Shown: in pieces, positions 10,079-18,052 of the stretch
How positions within the stretch are numbered: the stretch's first letter is position 1
Layout: each line of letters opens with the position of its first letter
From: Halanaeroarchaeum sulfurireducens
GTDB taxonomy: Archaea > Halobacteriota > Halobacteria > Halobacteriales > Halobacteriaceae
Direction: 5' to 3'
DNA length: 64,000 nucleotides
Assembly: GCF_001011115.1 (NCBI RefSeq)
Contig: NZ_CP008874.1
Location: 1,998,440-2,062,439, forward strand
Notes under the pieces: model-generated
What the model was told of the DNA's origin: nothing
The model's input: only the letters and a program-made list of their open reading frames with translations
Databases searched by the model: none
Position numbers and translations under genes: made by a program

Positions 10079-11542
10079 ATGACGGTTCCGGACCCGATCT
10101 CGGATCGGCTGAACGGATCGCTCCCGATCACGTCGGCCGCCGAGGCGGCCGCGACGATCGCCGACGATGCGACCGTCCTCACGAGCGGGTTCGGGAGCGT
10201 CGGCTATCCGAAGGCGGTGCCCCTGGCGCTGGCCGAGTCAAATCGCGACCTCGCGCTCACCCTCGTGAGTAGCGGCACCGCGGGCGAGGAGATCGAGGTC
10301 GATCTCGTCGAGGCCGGGGCTCTCGATCGGCGGTTCGCGTTTCAGTCCTCCGCCGTCGCCAAGCGGGCGAGCAACGACCGATCGATCGCGTTCAGCGATC
10401 GGCACGTCTCCGGCATCGGCGACGAGGTACAGTTCGGGCGGTTGGCCGATCCGGACGTCGCCGTCGTTGAAGCGGTCGCCGTGGGCGAGGACTGGTTCGT
10501 CCCGTCCACGTCACTCGGGCAGACGCCGGCGTTCGTCGAGGCGACACCAGAACTCGTAATCGAGGTGAATCACGCACAGCCGCTCGAACTGGCGGCGATT
10601 CACGACGTCTATCGACCCGGCGCGCCACCCGACCGGGGCCCGATCCCCGTCGAGAGCGCCGGCGACCGGGTCGGGGAGTCGGTCGTGCGATTCGATCCCG
10701 AGACGCTCCGGGCGGTCGTCGAGACCGACCGGCCGGACTCGACGTACACACTCCGGGAGCCGACCGCGGTCGACCAGGCCATCGCGGCGAACCTGCGGGA
10801 CTTCCTGGCCGCGGAGATCGAGCGCTCCCCCGCCTTCACGGACGCGCTTCACCTCCAGTTCGGCGTAGGATCGGTGGGTAACGCGCTCATGGGGGCGATC
10901 GGCGACCTCGACGTGGGCGACCGCGAGCTGGTGTACTTCGGTGAGGTCGTCCAGGATGGACTGTTGGACCTGCTCGACGCCGGTCACCTGAGCGCCGCGA
11001 GTGCCACCTCGCTTGCGCTGACCGAGGACGGCCAGCAGCGACTGTTCGCGGACATCGAGCGCTACGCCGAGGACATCGTCCTTCGCCCGACGGACGTCTC
11101 GAACCACCCAGGCCTCATCGATCGGTTCGGCGTCGTCGGGATCAACAGCGCGGTCGAAGTCGACCTCTTCGGGAACGTCAACTCGACACACATCGAGAGT
11201 ACGCGGGTCGTGCGGGGTGTGGGTGGCTCCGGGGACTTCTTCCGGAACGCCCTCGTGAGCGTCTGTGCGCTCCCGTCAAAGCTCTCGGGCAAGAACGTCT
11301 CCCGCGTCGTCCCGATGACGTTTCACGTCGATCACACCGAACACGACGTGGACGTTTTCGTCACAGAACAGGGCGTCGCGGACGTGCGCGGGCTCGCGCC
11401 GGTCGAACGAGCGGAGCGCATCGTCGAGCAGTGTGCCCATCCCGACTACAAGCCCGAACTTCGGGAGTACCTGGAGGAAGTTACACAACAGCACGGCCAC
11501 GCGCCACTCGACATCGAGCGGGCCGCCGACTGGCAGTCCTGA
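10079..11542 (+). CDS. Acetyl-CoA hydrolase/transferase family protein (probable CoA-transferase)
   Basis: A 487-residue member of the acetyl-CoA hydrolase/4-hydroxybutyrate or succinate CoA-transferase family. The conserved HLQFGVGSVGNAL near residue 260, YFGEVVQDG near residue 289 (containing the probable catalytic Glu) and RGVGGSGDFFRNA near residue 379 are family landmarks. It would move CoA between acids such as acetate and succinate; the substrate pair is not readable. A TATA-like GAATTTTAAGC at 9924-9933 implies a leader of about 120 nt, long for this organism, unless a nearer promoter exists. It converges with the SDR gene. Confidence 0.88.
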   Translation: MTVPDPISDRLNGSLPITSAAEAAATIADDATVLTSGFGSVGYPKAVPLALAESNRDLALTLVSSGTAGEEIEVDLVEAGALDRRFAFQSSAVAKRASNDRSIAFSDRHVSGIGDEVQFGRLADPDVAVVEAVAVGEDWFVPSTSLGQTPAFVEATPELVIEVNHAQPLELAAIHDVYRPGAPPDRGPIPVESAGDRVGESVVRFDPETLRAVVETDRPDSTYTLREPTAVDQAIAANLRDFLAAEIERSPAFTDALHLQFGVGSVGNALMGAIGDLDVGDRELVYFGEVVQDGLLDLLDAGHLSAASATSLALTEDGQQRLFADIERYAEDIVLRPTDVSNHPGLIDRFGVVGINSAVEVDLFGNVNSTHIESTRVVRGVGGSGDFFRNALVSVCALPSKLSGKNVSRVVPMTFHVDHTEHDVDVFVTEQGVADVRGLAPVERAERIVEQCAHPDYKPELREYLEEVTQQHGHAPLDIERAADWQS

Positions 11543-11566
11543 GCGGAGTTCGCTGCGAAACCCCGT

Positions 11567-12352
11567 TCAGAGGTTCGAGCCGGTGGCGCCGCCGTCCACG
11601 GGGATAGCCGCCCCATTGACGAACCCGGACGCCGGCGAGGAGAGGAACGCAACGACGTCGCCGAGTTCCATCGGGTCACCGATGCGGTCGAGGGGATTGT
11701 TCGCCCAGTCGTCCAGACCCGCTTCGTAGGAGTCGACCTCACCGCGCTCCACGGCAGCTTCGACCAGTTCCCGAATGCGCGCGGTCTCGTGCGGGCCGGG
11801 GAGGACCGCGTTGGCGCGGATCTCCGGGGCGAACTCCTGGGAGAGGGTCTTCTCCAGTCCGATGACGCTCATCCGGACGGAGTTCGAGAGTACGAGGCTG
11901 TCGAGGGCTTCCTTCACGCTTCGTGAGGTGATGTTGACGATGGTTCCCTCGCCCTCGCGGAGGTGCGGTTCGGCCGCGCGTGCCAGTCGGACCACGCTCA
12001 TCACCAGGAGGTCGAAGGCCGCGTACCAGTCGTCGTCGTCCGTGTCGAGGAAGGCGCCCGAGGGCGGACCACCGGCGCTCGTCACCAGGTGGTCGAGACC
12101 GCCGAAGGCCTCGACCGTTCGTTCCACGAGCGCCTCGACCGCTGCCGCGTCGGTCAGGTCCGCAGGCTGGGCGACGACCTCCCCGGCCGCCACCGCCGCG
12201 ACCTCGTCGCGTGCCTCGGCCAGTCGTTTCTCGTCCCGTCCGTTGATGACGACGTCCGCGCCCTCGCGCGCGAGCGCCTTCGCGGACGCCTTTCCAAGAC
12301 CGCTGGACGACGCCGTAACGAGTGCCGCATTGCCGTCGAGCTGGAGATCCAT
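11567..12352 (-). CDS. SDR-family oxidoreductase lacking the canonical Tyr-x-x-x-Lys
   Basis: A 261-residue short-chain dehydrogenase-like protein. The Rossmann motif TASSSGLG (residues 13-20) and the NAG-equivalent SAGG near residue 91 are present, and the C-terminal PVDGG is family-typical. In the active-site helix the segment reads SNSVRMSVIGLEK where the family normally has YxxxK, so Tyr is replaced by Ser and Lys by Arg. It belongs to a divergent subgroup whose activity is uncertain. The start at 12352 (MDLQLDGN) is the first sensible ATG; the longer frame to 12523 is a shadow. Confidence 0.85.
   Translation of the reverse strand: MDLQLDGNAALVTASSSGLGKASAKALAREGADVVINGRDEKRLAEARDEVAAVAAGEVVAQPADLTDAAAVEALVERTVEAFGGLDHLVTSAGGPPSGAFLDTDDDDWYAAFDLLVMSVVRLARAAEPHLREGEGTIVNITSRSVKEALDSLVLSNSVRMSVIGLEKTLSQEFAPEIRANAVLPGPHETARIRELVEAAVERGEVDSYEAGLDDWANNPLDRIGDPMELGDVVAFLSSPASGFVNGAAIPVDGGATGSNL
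11767..11800 (-). other. SDR proline-glycine loop coding segment
   Basis: This part of the SDR gene encodes AVLPGPHETARI. Canonical SDRs have an NxVxPG stretch here that closes over the cofactor, and its conservation shows that the nucleotide-binding fold is kept although the catalytic Tyr and Lys are missing. It is marked only to support the reading of the gene as a genuine fold member. Confidence 0.5.
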
Positions 12353-12410
12353 GTAGCCCAGAAACGGAGGGACGCGTGAAAGGGTTACCGTTGGGGCAAT
12401 CGCGGCCCGT

Positions 12411-12572
12411 TCAGGCCCGCTCGATGTCCAACTGCTCCCGGAGGTCCTCAAGGGCCTCGGCGTCCGCCAGGGAGTCGAGTTGCTCCCTGAAGTGGTCCTC
12501 ACAGAGCGCCACTTGCACCCCATCCTTCTCGACGGTGATATCGGCGCCCCGGTCGCAGTAGTGACACTGCAT
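12411..12572 (-). CDS. Small two-CxxC/His protein (DUF6757-like)
   Basis: A 53-residue haloarchaeal protein beginning MQCHYCDRGADITVEKDG and containing LCEDHF. The pattern Cys-x-x-Cys followed by Cys-x-x-His is a probable zinc-binding knuckle; the C-terminal half is a charged helix. I recognise it as resembling the DUF6757 family, function unknown. The ATG at 12572 is preferred to an upstream TTG/ATG because the family begins at MQCHYC. A TATA-like stretch (AGTATACACTATG region) lies only 5-15 nt upstream, too close for a leaderless start, so the promoter is unclear. Confidence 0.72.
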   Translation of the reverse strand: MQCHYCDRGADITVEKDGVQVALCEDHFREQLDSLADAEALEDLREQLDIERA

Positions 12573-12604
12573 AGTATACACTATGACGTCGAGGCACCTG
12601 AACG

Positions 12605-13417
12605 TCACGGACGCGGCAGCCGGGAAGCGACCCGCTCGTACTCGGATTTCGTGAGCCCCGCAGCACCGAGGGAGGTTCCGTGGGCATCGCTCCCACCCGT
12701 TTCGAGGAGATCGTAGGCCTCGACGGCCTCCGAGAGGAGGGACGAATCCGGACGGGGTCGACCGTCGTCGCCGCGTCCCTCGTCGTAGGGATAGGACGCC
12801 TCGACCGCGTCGAGATGGTCACAGAGCGCCAGCGCTCCCTCGGGATCGGGGTAGCGGAAGGGGTGTGCGAGGCTCACGAGGGCGCTCGACTCCCGGAGCA
12901 GCGCTGCCCCGGTCTCGAAGTCCGTGACGTCGCGGGCCACGAAGCACGGGTCGGATTCGCCGATGAGGTCCTCGAAGACGTCGCCGATGCGATCGTACGG
13001 GGTATCCGGGTGAGCGACGACCGCGCGAGCGACGTGGGGTCGACCGACCCCATCGTCGAGGTCGACGTCGATCGAAACCCCGAGCCTGTCCTCGACGCAG
13101 TCGATGATCGTCCGACCACGATTGACCCGATCGCGCTGGAGGCGGTCGAGTTCGGCCTCGAGGGCGTCGGTCGGATCGACGGCGTATCCGAGCAAGTCGA
13201 CCCGCTGGTCCGACGCCTCGACGCGCAACTCGATGCCGGCGACGACCTCGACGCCGTCGCGCTCCGCCACCGGCGCGGAGAGTCCCGGGTGGAGGCGATC
13301 GTGGTCGGTGACGGCGACGGCGCCGATCCCCGACCGCCGGGCGGCGTCGGGCAGCGCAGAGAGCGAGAGCGTGCCGTCCGACGCGTCGGTGTGGACGTGG
13401 AGGTCGGCGTAGACCAT
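12605..13417 (-). CDS. PHP-domain phosphoesterase
   Basis: A 270-residue polymerase-and-histidinol-phosphatase (PHP) domain protein. The metal-binding DLHVHTDASDG is at residues 5-15, AVTDHDRL near residue 35, SLAHPFRYP near residue 189 and the final GGSDAHG near residue 244. Relatives hydrolyse 3',5'-nucleoside bisphosphates or similar phosphate esters; the substrate here is not known. The ATG at 13417 gives MVYADLHVH, the usual start. It is transcribed toward the small zinc protein gene 32 bp downstream, and may share its mRNA. Confidence 0.88.
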   Translation of the reverse strand: MVYADLHVHTDASDGTLSLSALPDAARRSGIGAVAVTDHDRLHPGLSAPVAERDGVEVVAGIELRVEASDQRVDLLGYAVDPTDALEAELDRLQRDRVNRGRTIIDCVEDRLGVSIDVDLDDGVGRPHVARAVVAHPDTPYDRIGDVFEDLIGESDPCFVARDVTDFETGAALLRESSALVSLAHPFRYPDPEGALALCDHLDAVEASYPYDEGRGDDGRPRPDSSLLSEAVEAYDLLETGGSDAHGTSLGAAGLTKSEYERVASRLPRP

Positions 13418-13556
13418 GGATAGACCGGCGGCCCCGAGACGCAAACGGGTTGCGACCCGGGACAGACCATGGCATATTATGTCAATATGGGGCGGGGTAT
13501 CAATAATTATTGTTCATGCACAAAATACATGGGTGTCGCCGCAGTTGGTGTTTTTG

Positions 13557-13841
13557 ATGACACTCCAAAAGACCGACGACCTGCTCGCCGAGCAGTCCTA
13601 CCCGGTGACAGCCGAGGAACTGGCCGAACGGTGCGGGGAACACGAGCTGACGCTCCCGAACGGAGCGGAGACACTGGAAGCCGTTATCGAGCGGTGCGGC
13701 GAGGAGACCTTCGAATCCGCCTTCGACGCCCAGCAGTCGGTCTACTCCGCGTTGAGCAGCAAGGCCATCGGCCGGAAAGGATACAGCGACCGCGACCCCA
13801 CCCCGATGGGTGTCGACGGGCACGAACCCCTCTCCTTCTGA
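13557..13841 (+). CDS. Conserved haloarchaeal DUF5789/DUF2795-like protein
   Basis: A 94-residue acidic protein. The central segment YPVTAEELAERCGEHELTLP followed by an ETLEAVIERCG helix resembles the DUF2795-type fold of haloarchaeal DUF5789 proteins. The conserved tail AIGRKGYSDRDP(T)PMG and GHEPLSF is characteristic of this family. No function is known. The ATG at 13557 follows a very AT-rich intergenic tract (13476-13540), with a TATA-like AAAATACA about 30 nt upstream. It is divergent from the PHP gene. Confidence 0.75.
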   Translation: MTLQKTDDLLAEQSYPVTAEELAERCGEHELTLPNGAETLEAVIERCGEETFESAFDAQQSVYSALSSKAIGRKGYSDRDPTPMGVDGHEPLSF

Positions 13842-13909
13842 TCGAAGATCCCACATGAATCTCCGTTACATATATATCGCTACATTCCAAATTCGTGAGT
13901 AGGATTGGC

Positions 13910-14083
13910 ATGTCACTAGGAGCCTATGACGAAGACGAGCACGAACGGCGCGAGCGGAAGAACGCCACGGTGGATATGAGCGAAGACGACACGCGGAGTT
14001 CCTACGAGGGTGCCGTCGAGTACGATTCCGGCGAATCAGCCGATGAGCTCCTCGCCCAGTTCGAGGAGATCAAGTCCGACTAA
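13910..14083 (+). CDS. DUF5786-like small acidic protein
   Basis: A 57-residue, strongly acidic protein, MSLGAYDEDEHERRE at the start and a C-terminal ADELLAQFEEIKSD. It resembles the haloarchaeal DUF5786 family, of unknown function. The ATG at 13910 gives the family start; an upstream frame adds only MSRIG. A long alternating TATATATAT at 13871-13879 is the probable TATA box. Its TAA overlaps the stop codon of the convergent membrane-protein gene by three bases. Confidence 0.78.
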   Translation: MSLGAYDEDEHERRERKNATVDMSEDDTRSSYEGAVEYDSGESADELLAQFEEIKSD

Positions 14084-14790
14084 CGGCCCGTTTTCAGTCT
14101 CGCACCCACGAGGAGGACCAGCACTGCGAGGACGTGACCGACCAGTCCCGTGGCGAGCAGCCGATAGTCCCAGACGAACGGGAGGAGTGTCAACTGGAGC
14201 AGGGCGAAGACCGCCGCCCGGTAGTCGATCGCCCGCAGTTCGTCCGCGACGGCGGCGTCGGGGTCCAGCTCGAACGCCCGCCAGATGGCGAGGAGCGCGA
14301 TCCACCACCCGGTGCCGATCCGGTAGGCGATGTCCCAGAGGATCAGGAAGAACAGGAAAGCCGCGACCAGCGGAACCTGGGGTCCAAGTACCGATTCGAG
14401 GAGCGTCGGACCGTGCCGCGGCTGATACACGAACAGGATCGTGAGCACCGCGGCGTATCCCACGACCCCGAAGACCACTTCCAGACTCGTTGAGAACAGG
14501 AGCTGTCGGTACGTCCGAGGGACCGTGACCGAGCGGATCCGGTTGCCGATGTCGAGCATGAACGCGCTCCCGGCAGTCGCGACCAGAATGGCCGCCGTCC
14601 CGGGGAGGACGGCCCCCCAGCGGTCGTAGGTGGCCGCGATCGCAACGATGAACGCCTCGAACAGGAAAAACTGAACGAGGAGCGCGGCGCGATCCGAAAT
14701 GTCGACGCCCGGAATGGCGCCCACGATGCACTCGAAGACCCACGTCTCCCCGTACACCGAGTAGCCCGTCGGCTTTCCTCGTTCACTCAT
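14080..14790 (-). CDS. Conserved haloarchaeal multi-pass membrane protein
   Basis: A 236-residue protein with about six hydrophobic segments, for example FFLFEAFIVAIAAT near residue 41, VVFGVVGYAAVLTILFV near residue 108 and LVAAFLFFLILWDIAY near residue 140. The region DIAYRIGTGWW is notable for a membrane-embedded Asp and Arg. I do not recognise a characterised family. Its start overlaps the stop of the upstream NAD(P)-binding gene by eight bases, so the two are probably co-translated and functionally linked. Confidence 0.75.
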   Translation of the reverse strand: MSERGKPTGYSVYGETWVFECIVGAIPGVDISDRAALLVQFFLFEAFIVAIAATYDRWGAVLPGTAAILVATAGSAFMLDIGNRIRSVTVPRTYRQLLFSTSLEVVFGVVGYAAVLTILFVYQPRHGPTLLESVLGPQVPLVAAFLFFLILWDIAYRIGTGWWIALLAIWRAFELDPDAAVADELRAIDYRAAVFALLQLTLLPFVWDYRLLATGLVGHVLAVLVLLVGARLKTGR

Positions 14791-15688
14791 CGACGACCGG
14801 CTCCCCCATCGCGACGAGCGACCGTCGAACTGCCTCGTCGAACGGGGTCAGGTCCACGTCGATAACGTCCCGCACGCTGTCGTCGGTCACCACGACCGGG
14901 TTCTTCAGCCCCTCGATGAGCGGATGGGCGACGGACCGCGGGACGTCGGTGACGAGGTCGACCCAGTACGCCGACAGGCGCGGTGTGAGCACGGGCACGG
15001 GGAGGATGAACAGCCGCCGACCGAGCAGTTCGGCCGTCCGCTCCATCATCTCTTGATAGGAAAGGACCTCCGGACCGCCGATCTCGAAGGTCTCCCCACG
15101 CGCCGCCGGCGTCTCGATGGCCCCTGTCAGGTAGGCGATCGCGTCGTCCACGTGGATGGGCTGACAGGGCGTGCGCACCCACGCCGGCGTGATCATGACC
15201 GGCAGGCGTTTCGTCAGCGCGACGACGATCCGGAAGCTCGAACTCCCCGGACCGACGACGATGGCCGCCCGGAACGCGGTCAGGTCAAAGCTTCCGGTTC
15301 CGAGGAGCCGCTCGACCTCCCGACGCGAGCGCAGGTGCTCGGAGAGATCACCTTCCTCCCCACCCAGGCCGCCAAGGTAGACCACCTGGGAGACGTCCGC
15401 GGCGTCCGCTTCCGCCACGAAGTTGTGTGCGATGGTGCGGTCGCGCTCCTCGAAGTCACCCGACGTTCCCATCGAGTGGACGAGATAGTACGCGGCATCG
15501 ATACCATCGAACGCTCCCGCGAGCGACGGGGCGTCGAGCAGGTCCCCCTCGACCAGTTCCACCTCGTCGGGGCCGTCGTACCGCCCCCGGTCGCGAACGA
15601 GCGCGCGGACATCGTGACCGGCCTGCAGAAGCGCGGGCACGAGATGTGATCCGACGAACCCTGTGGCACCGGTCACCAGTACGTGCAT
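14783..15688 (-). CDS. NAD(P)-binding NmrA/atypical SDR protein
   Basis: A 301-residue atypical SDR with N-terminal Rossmann motif GATGFVGSHL at residues 7-16 and AYYLVHSMG near residue 72. Homologous proteins include complex-I-assembly-type NDUFA9 relatives and other NAD(P)H-binding proteins that may not be enzymes. The substrate is unknown. The ATG at 15688 lies about 25 nt after a TATA-like CTTATATCG (15708-15716), so the transcript should be leaderless. It overlaps the downstream membrane-protein gene by eight bases. Confidence 0.85.
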   Translation of the reverse strand: MHVLVTGATGFVGSHLVPALLQAGHDVRALVRDRGRYDGPDEVELVEGDLLDAPSLAGAFDGIDAAYYLVHSMGTSGDFEERDRTIAHNFVAEADAADVSQVVYLGGLGGEEGDLSEHLRSRREVERLLGTGSFDLTAFRAAIVVGPGSSSFRIVVALTKRLPVMITPAWVRTPCQPIHVDDAIAYLTGAIETPAARGETFEIGGPEVLSYQEMMERTAELLGRRLFILPVPVLTPRLSAYWVDLVTDVPRSVAHPLIEGLKNPVVVTDDSVRDVIDVDLTPFDEAVRRSLVAMGEPVVDE

Positions 15689-15826
15689 ATCGGTTTTGTA
15701 CGGCCGGCGTCGATATAAGCCCACTAGCCGGTCTCCAGCCCGGGCGGGCAAGCTCCACACGACCGCTCCACCGGGCGAGCGGGAGGTTGGGGGCACGCTT
15801 TTGGCCCGTGACCGCGCAGTTCACCC

Positions 15827-16039
15827 ATGGGCGAGCCCTGTGCCGTCTGCGGCCGCGACGTGCCGATCGCGGGCGGCATCGCGAACTTCTGGACGTTCGA
15901 TCACACCGAGACCGGCGGCATGACGCTCGAGTTGGCCGACGGCTCCGAGTTCTTCCTGTGTTTTTCCTGCATGGAAGCGCTGCCCGACCACCCGACCGCT
16001 GCGGACGTCGAGGCGCTGGCCGAAGAGCGCCACGGTTAA
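15827..16039 (+). CDS. Small double-CxxC protein
   Basis: A 70-residue protein with CAVCG at residues 5-9 and CFSC near residue 46, a likely single zinc site. The middle contains a FWTFDHTETGGMTLEL stretch, and the acidic C-terminus is HPTAADVEALAEERHG. It looks like one of the haloarchaeal zinc-ribbon families; I cannot name it with certainty. A TATA-like CGCTTTTGG lies about 27 nt upstream of the ATG. The helicase gene starts 26 nt after its stop, so the two may form an operon. Confidence 0.7.
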   Translation: MGEPCAVCGRDVPIAGGIANFWTFDHTETGGMTLELADGSEFFLCFSCMEALPDHPTAADVEALAEERHG

Positions 16040-16065
16040 CCGCCACCGTCCTGTGCCGATGGATA

Positions 16066-17841
16066 GTGCAGCCAGAGCGCATCGTCGAGGAGTTCCCGGC
16101 ACCGTCCTACAGGGGCGCCCAGCGACAGGCCCTTCGGGACGTCCGTGCGGCCTTCGAGGCTGGCAACGACGTCGTACTGGTCCGCGCGCCGACCGGGACG
16201 GGTAAGTCCCTCATCGCACGGGCCATCATGGGCTGTGCCCGCCAACCGAAAGAGGCCGAGCCGACGCAGGCGGTGGGGGCGTACTACACGACCCCACAGG
16301 TGTCCCAGCTCGACGACGTCGCCGAGGATGACCTCCTCCCGGATCTCAAGATCGTGCGCGGGAAAGGCAACTACGATTGTATCCTCGACGGCGAACGGGA
16401 CACGCCAGTCGACCGTGCCCCCTGTGCCAGAAAGCGCGGCTACGACTGCGCGGTCAAACACCGCTGTTCGTACTTCTCCGCACGCGCCGTGGCCAGTTCC
16501 CGGGAGTACGCCGCCACGACACTCGCGTACTTCATGAACACCGCCGGCTCCGAGGTCTTCGGCAAGCGCGACGTCTGTGTCATCGACGAGGCCCACGGCC
16601 TGGGCGAGTGGGCGGAGATGTACGCCGCCATCGACCTGGGACCGGCGACGGTCCCGGTCTGGGAGGATCTCCGAATTCCCGACCTGGACGGCGACGCCGA
16701 GCGAACCGCCCGGTTCGCAGAGCAGGTCGTCGACGTCTGCGAGTCGGCCAAGGACGAACTGCTCCTCGTGGACGAACTCACCCCCGACGAGGCGGGCCGC
16801 CGGGACCGTCTCCAGGAGCGCATCGCCGAACTCTCCTGGTTCGTCGAGGACTACCGCGACCCCGACAGCGCGACCACCTGGGTCGTCGACCAGGGAGACG
16901 ACGGCCGCATCACCATCAAGCCGATGGACCCCGAGCGGTATCTCAACCACACCATCTGGAAGCGGGCGAACCGGTTCGCGCTCCTTTCGGCCACCATCCT
17001 CGACAAGGAGTCCTTCTGTCGGAGCGTCGGCCTCGACCCGAGTTCCGTAGCGCTCGTGGACGTCCCACACACCTTCCCGGTCGAGAATCGTCCCCTCTAC
17101 GACGTGACCCAGGGCCGCATGACCTACGAGAAGCGCGATGAGACCATCCCGCGCGTCGCCGAGACGCTGGTCTCACTGATGGCCGAGCACCCAGAAGAAA
17201 AGGGGCTCGTCCACGCACACTCCTACGCCATCCAGGAGCAACTCGCCGACCGCCTTCGCTCGTTTGGGGTCGGCGACCGCGTTCGCGTCCACGACCGGAA
17301 TACCCGGGACGCGTCCCTCGAGGCCTGGAAGCAAAGCGACGACCCGGAGGTGTTCCTCTCCGTGAAGATGGAGGAGGCCCTCGACCTCTCGGGCGACCTG
17401 GCGCGCTGGCAGGTGCTCACCAAGGCGCCGTTCCCGAACACGAACGACTCGCGGGTGTCCAGGCGACTGGCGGACGGCCAGTGGGCCTGGTACTACCGCA
17501 CCGCGCTCCGAACCGTGATCCAGGCGGCGGGGCGAGTCGTCCGGTCGCCCGACGACTACGGTGTGACCTACTTCGCGGACACGAGCCTCCTCGACCTCTT
17601 CGAGCGGGCGCGGGCCGACGTGCCCGACTGGTTCGAGGACGCTCTCGACCGGTTGGATCGTCCCGACCTGCCCGCACCGACCGCCGAGGACGCGCTCGCA
17701 GGAATGGGTGGACGGGTGCAGCAGGTCGAAGCGGGCGGCGAACGGACCCGGAAAACGGCCACGCAGAACCAGACCACCGCGAACGGAGGCGACGCCGAAC
17801 GCGACTCGCGGAGCCCGTTGTCCGACGTGTGGGACCCGTAA
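16066..17841 (+). CDS. XPD/Rad3-like Fe-S DNA helicase
   Basis: A 591-residue superfamily 2 helicase, probably acting in repair. It has Walker A APTGTGKS near residue 41, the DEAH box in VIDEAHGLGEW near residue 169, and motif VI QAAGRVVRSP near residue 485. Four cysteines between Walker A and DEAH (YDC, APC, YDC, HRC, residues about 104-133) have the spacing expected for an XPD-type 4Fe-4S cluster. The start is taken as GTG at 16066, since the upstream frame is a shadow across the preceding genes. The C-terminal 50 residues are low-complexity. The window holds a second, larger relative at 48816. Confidence 0.88.
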   Translation: MQPERIVEEFPAPSYRGAQRQALRDVRAAFEAGNDVVLVRAPTGTGKSLIARAIMGCARQPKEAEPTQAVGAYYTTPQVSQLDDVAEDDLLPDLKIVRGKGNYDCILDGERDTPVDRAPCARKRGYDCAVKHRCSYFSARAVASSREYAATTLAYFMNTAGSEVFGKRDVCVIDEAHGLGEWAEMYAAIDLGPATVPVWEDLRIPDLDGDAERTARFAEQVVDVCESAKDELLLVDELTPDEAGRRDRLQERIAELSWFVEDYRDPDSATTWVVDQGDDGRITIKPMDPERYLNHTIWKRANRFALLSATILDKESFCRSVGLDPSSVALVDVPHTFPVENRPLYDVTQGRMTYEKRDETIPRVAETLVSLMAEHPEEKGLVHAHSYAIQEQLADRLRSFGVGDRVRVHDRNTRDASLEAWKQSDDPEVFLSVKMEEALDLSGDLARWQVLTKAPFPNTNDSRVSRRLADGQWAWYYRTALRTVIQAAGRVVRSPDDYGVTYFADTSLLDLFERARADVPDWFEDALDRLDRPDLPAPTAEDALAGMGGRVQQVEAGGERTRKTATQNQTTANGGDAERDSRSPLSDVWDP

Positions 17842-17843
17842 CC

Positions 17844-17927
17844 TCAGAAGAACGAGGCCCCGTACGTGAGAATTGACGCGACCATGAGTAGCGCGAGAAA
17901 CAGGGCCATGAGTTGCTCTCGTTCCAT
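17844..17927 (-). CDS. 27-residue single-span membrane peptide
   Basis: A very short gene reading MEREQLMALFLALL then MVASILTYGASFF. It has a charged start and one hydrophobic helix, with no cytoplasmic tail. A near-identical short membrane peptide design recurs in haloarchaeal genomes as I recall, which together with the clean start/stop supports a real gene. It ends three bases from the convergent helicase stop. Just upstream (17957-18052) lies a 24-bp tandem repeat. Function unknown. Confidence 0.6.
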   Translation of the reverse strand: MEREQLMALFLALLMVASILTYGASFF

Positions 17928-17956
17928 GAGAGAATAGTGGAACCCCGTCGGTATCA

Positions 17957-18052
17957 ATCTGACTCACAGACGCACTACCGATCTGACTCAAAGGCGCACT
18001 ACCGATCTGACTCAAAGGCGCACTATCGATCTGACTCAAAGGCGCACTATCG
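17957..18052. repeat. 24-bp tandem repeat, 4 copies
   Basis: Four contiguous 24-bp units start at 17957, 17981, 18005 and 18029. The consensus begins ATCTGACTCAAAGGCGCACT and ends ACCG or ATCG. Copies differ by one or two bases, with the first the most divergent. The stop codon of the taw2-like gene (18047-18049) lies inside the last unit. No spacers separate the units, so this is not a CRISPR array. Confidence 0.95.

Noticed and set aside
17957-18052. CRISPR-like array
   Set aside because: The four 24-bp units are contiguous without spacers and no cas gene is nearby.
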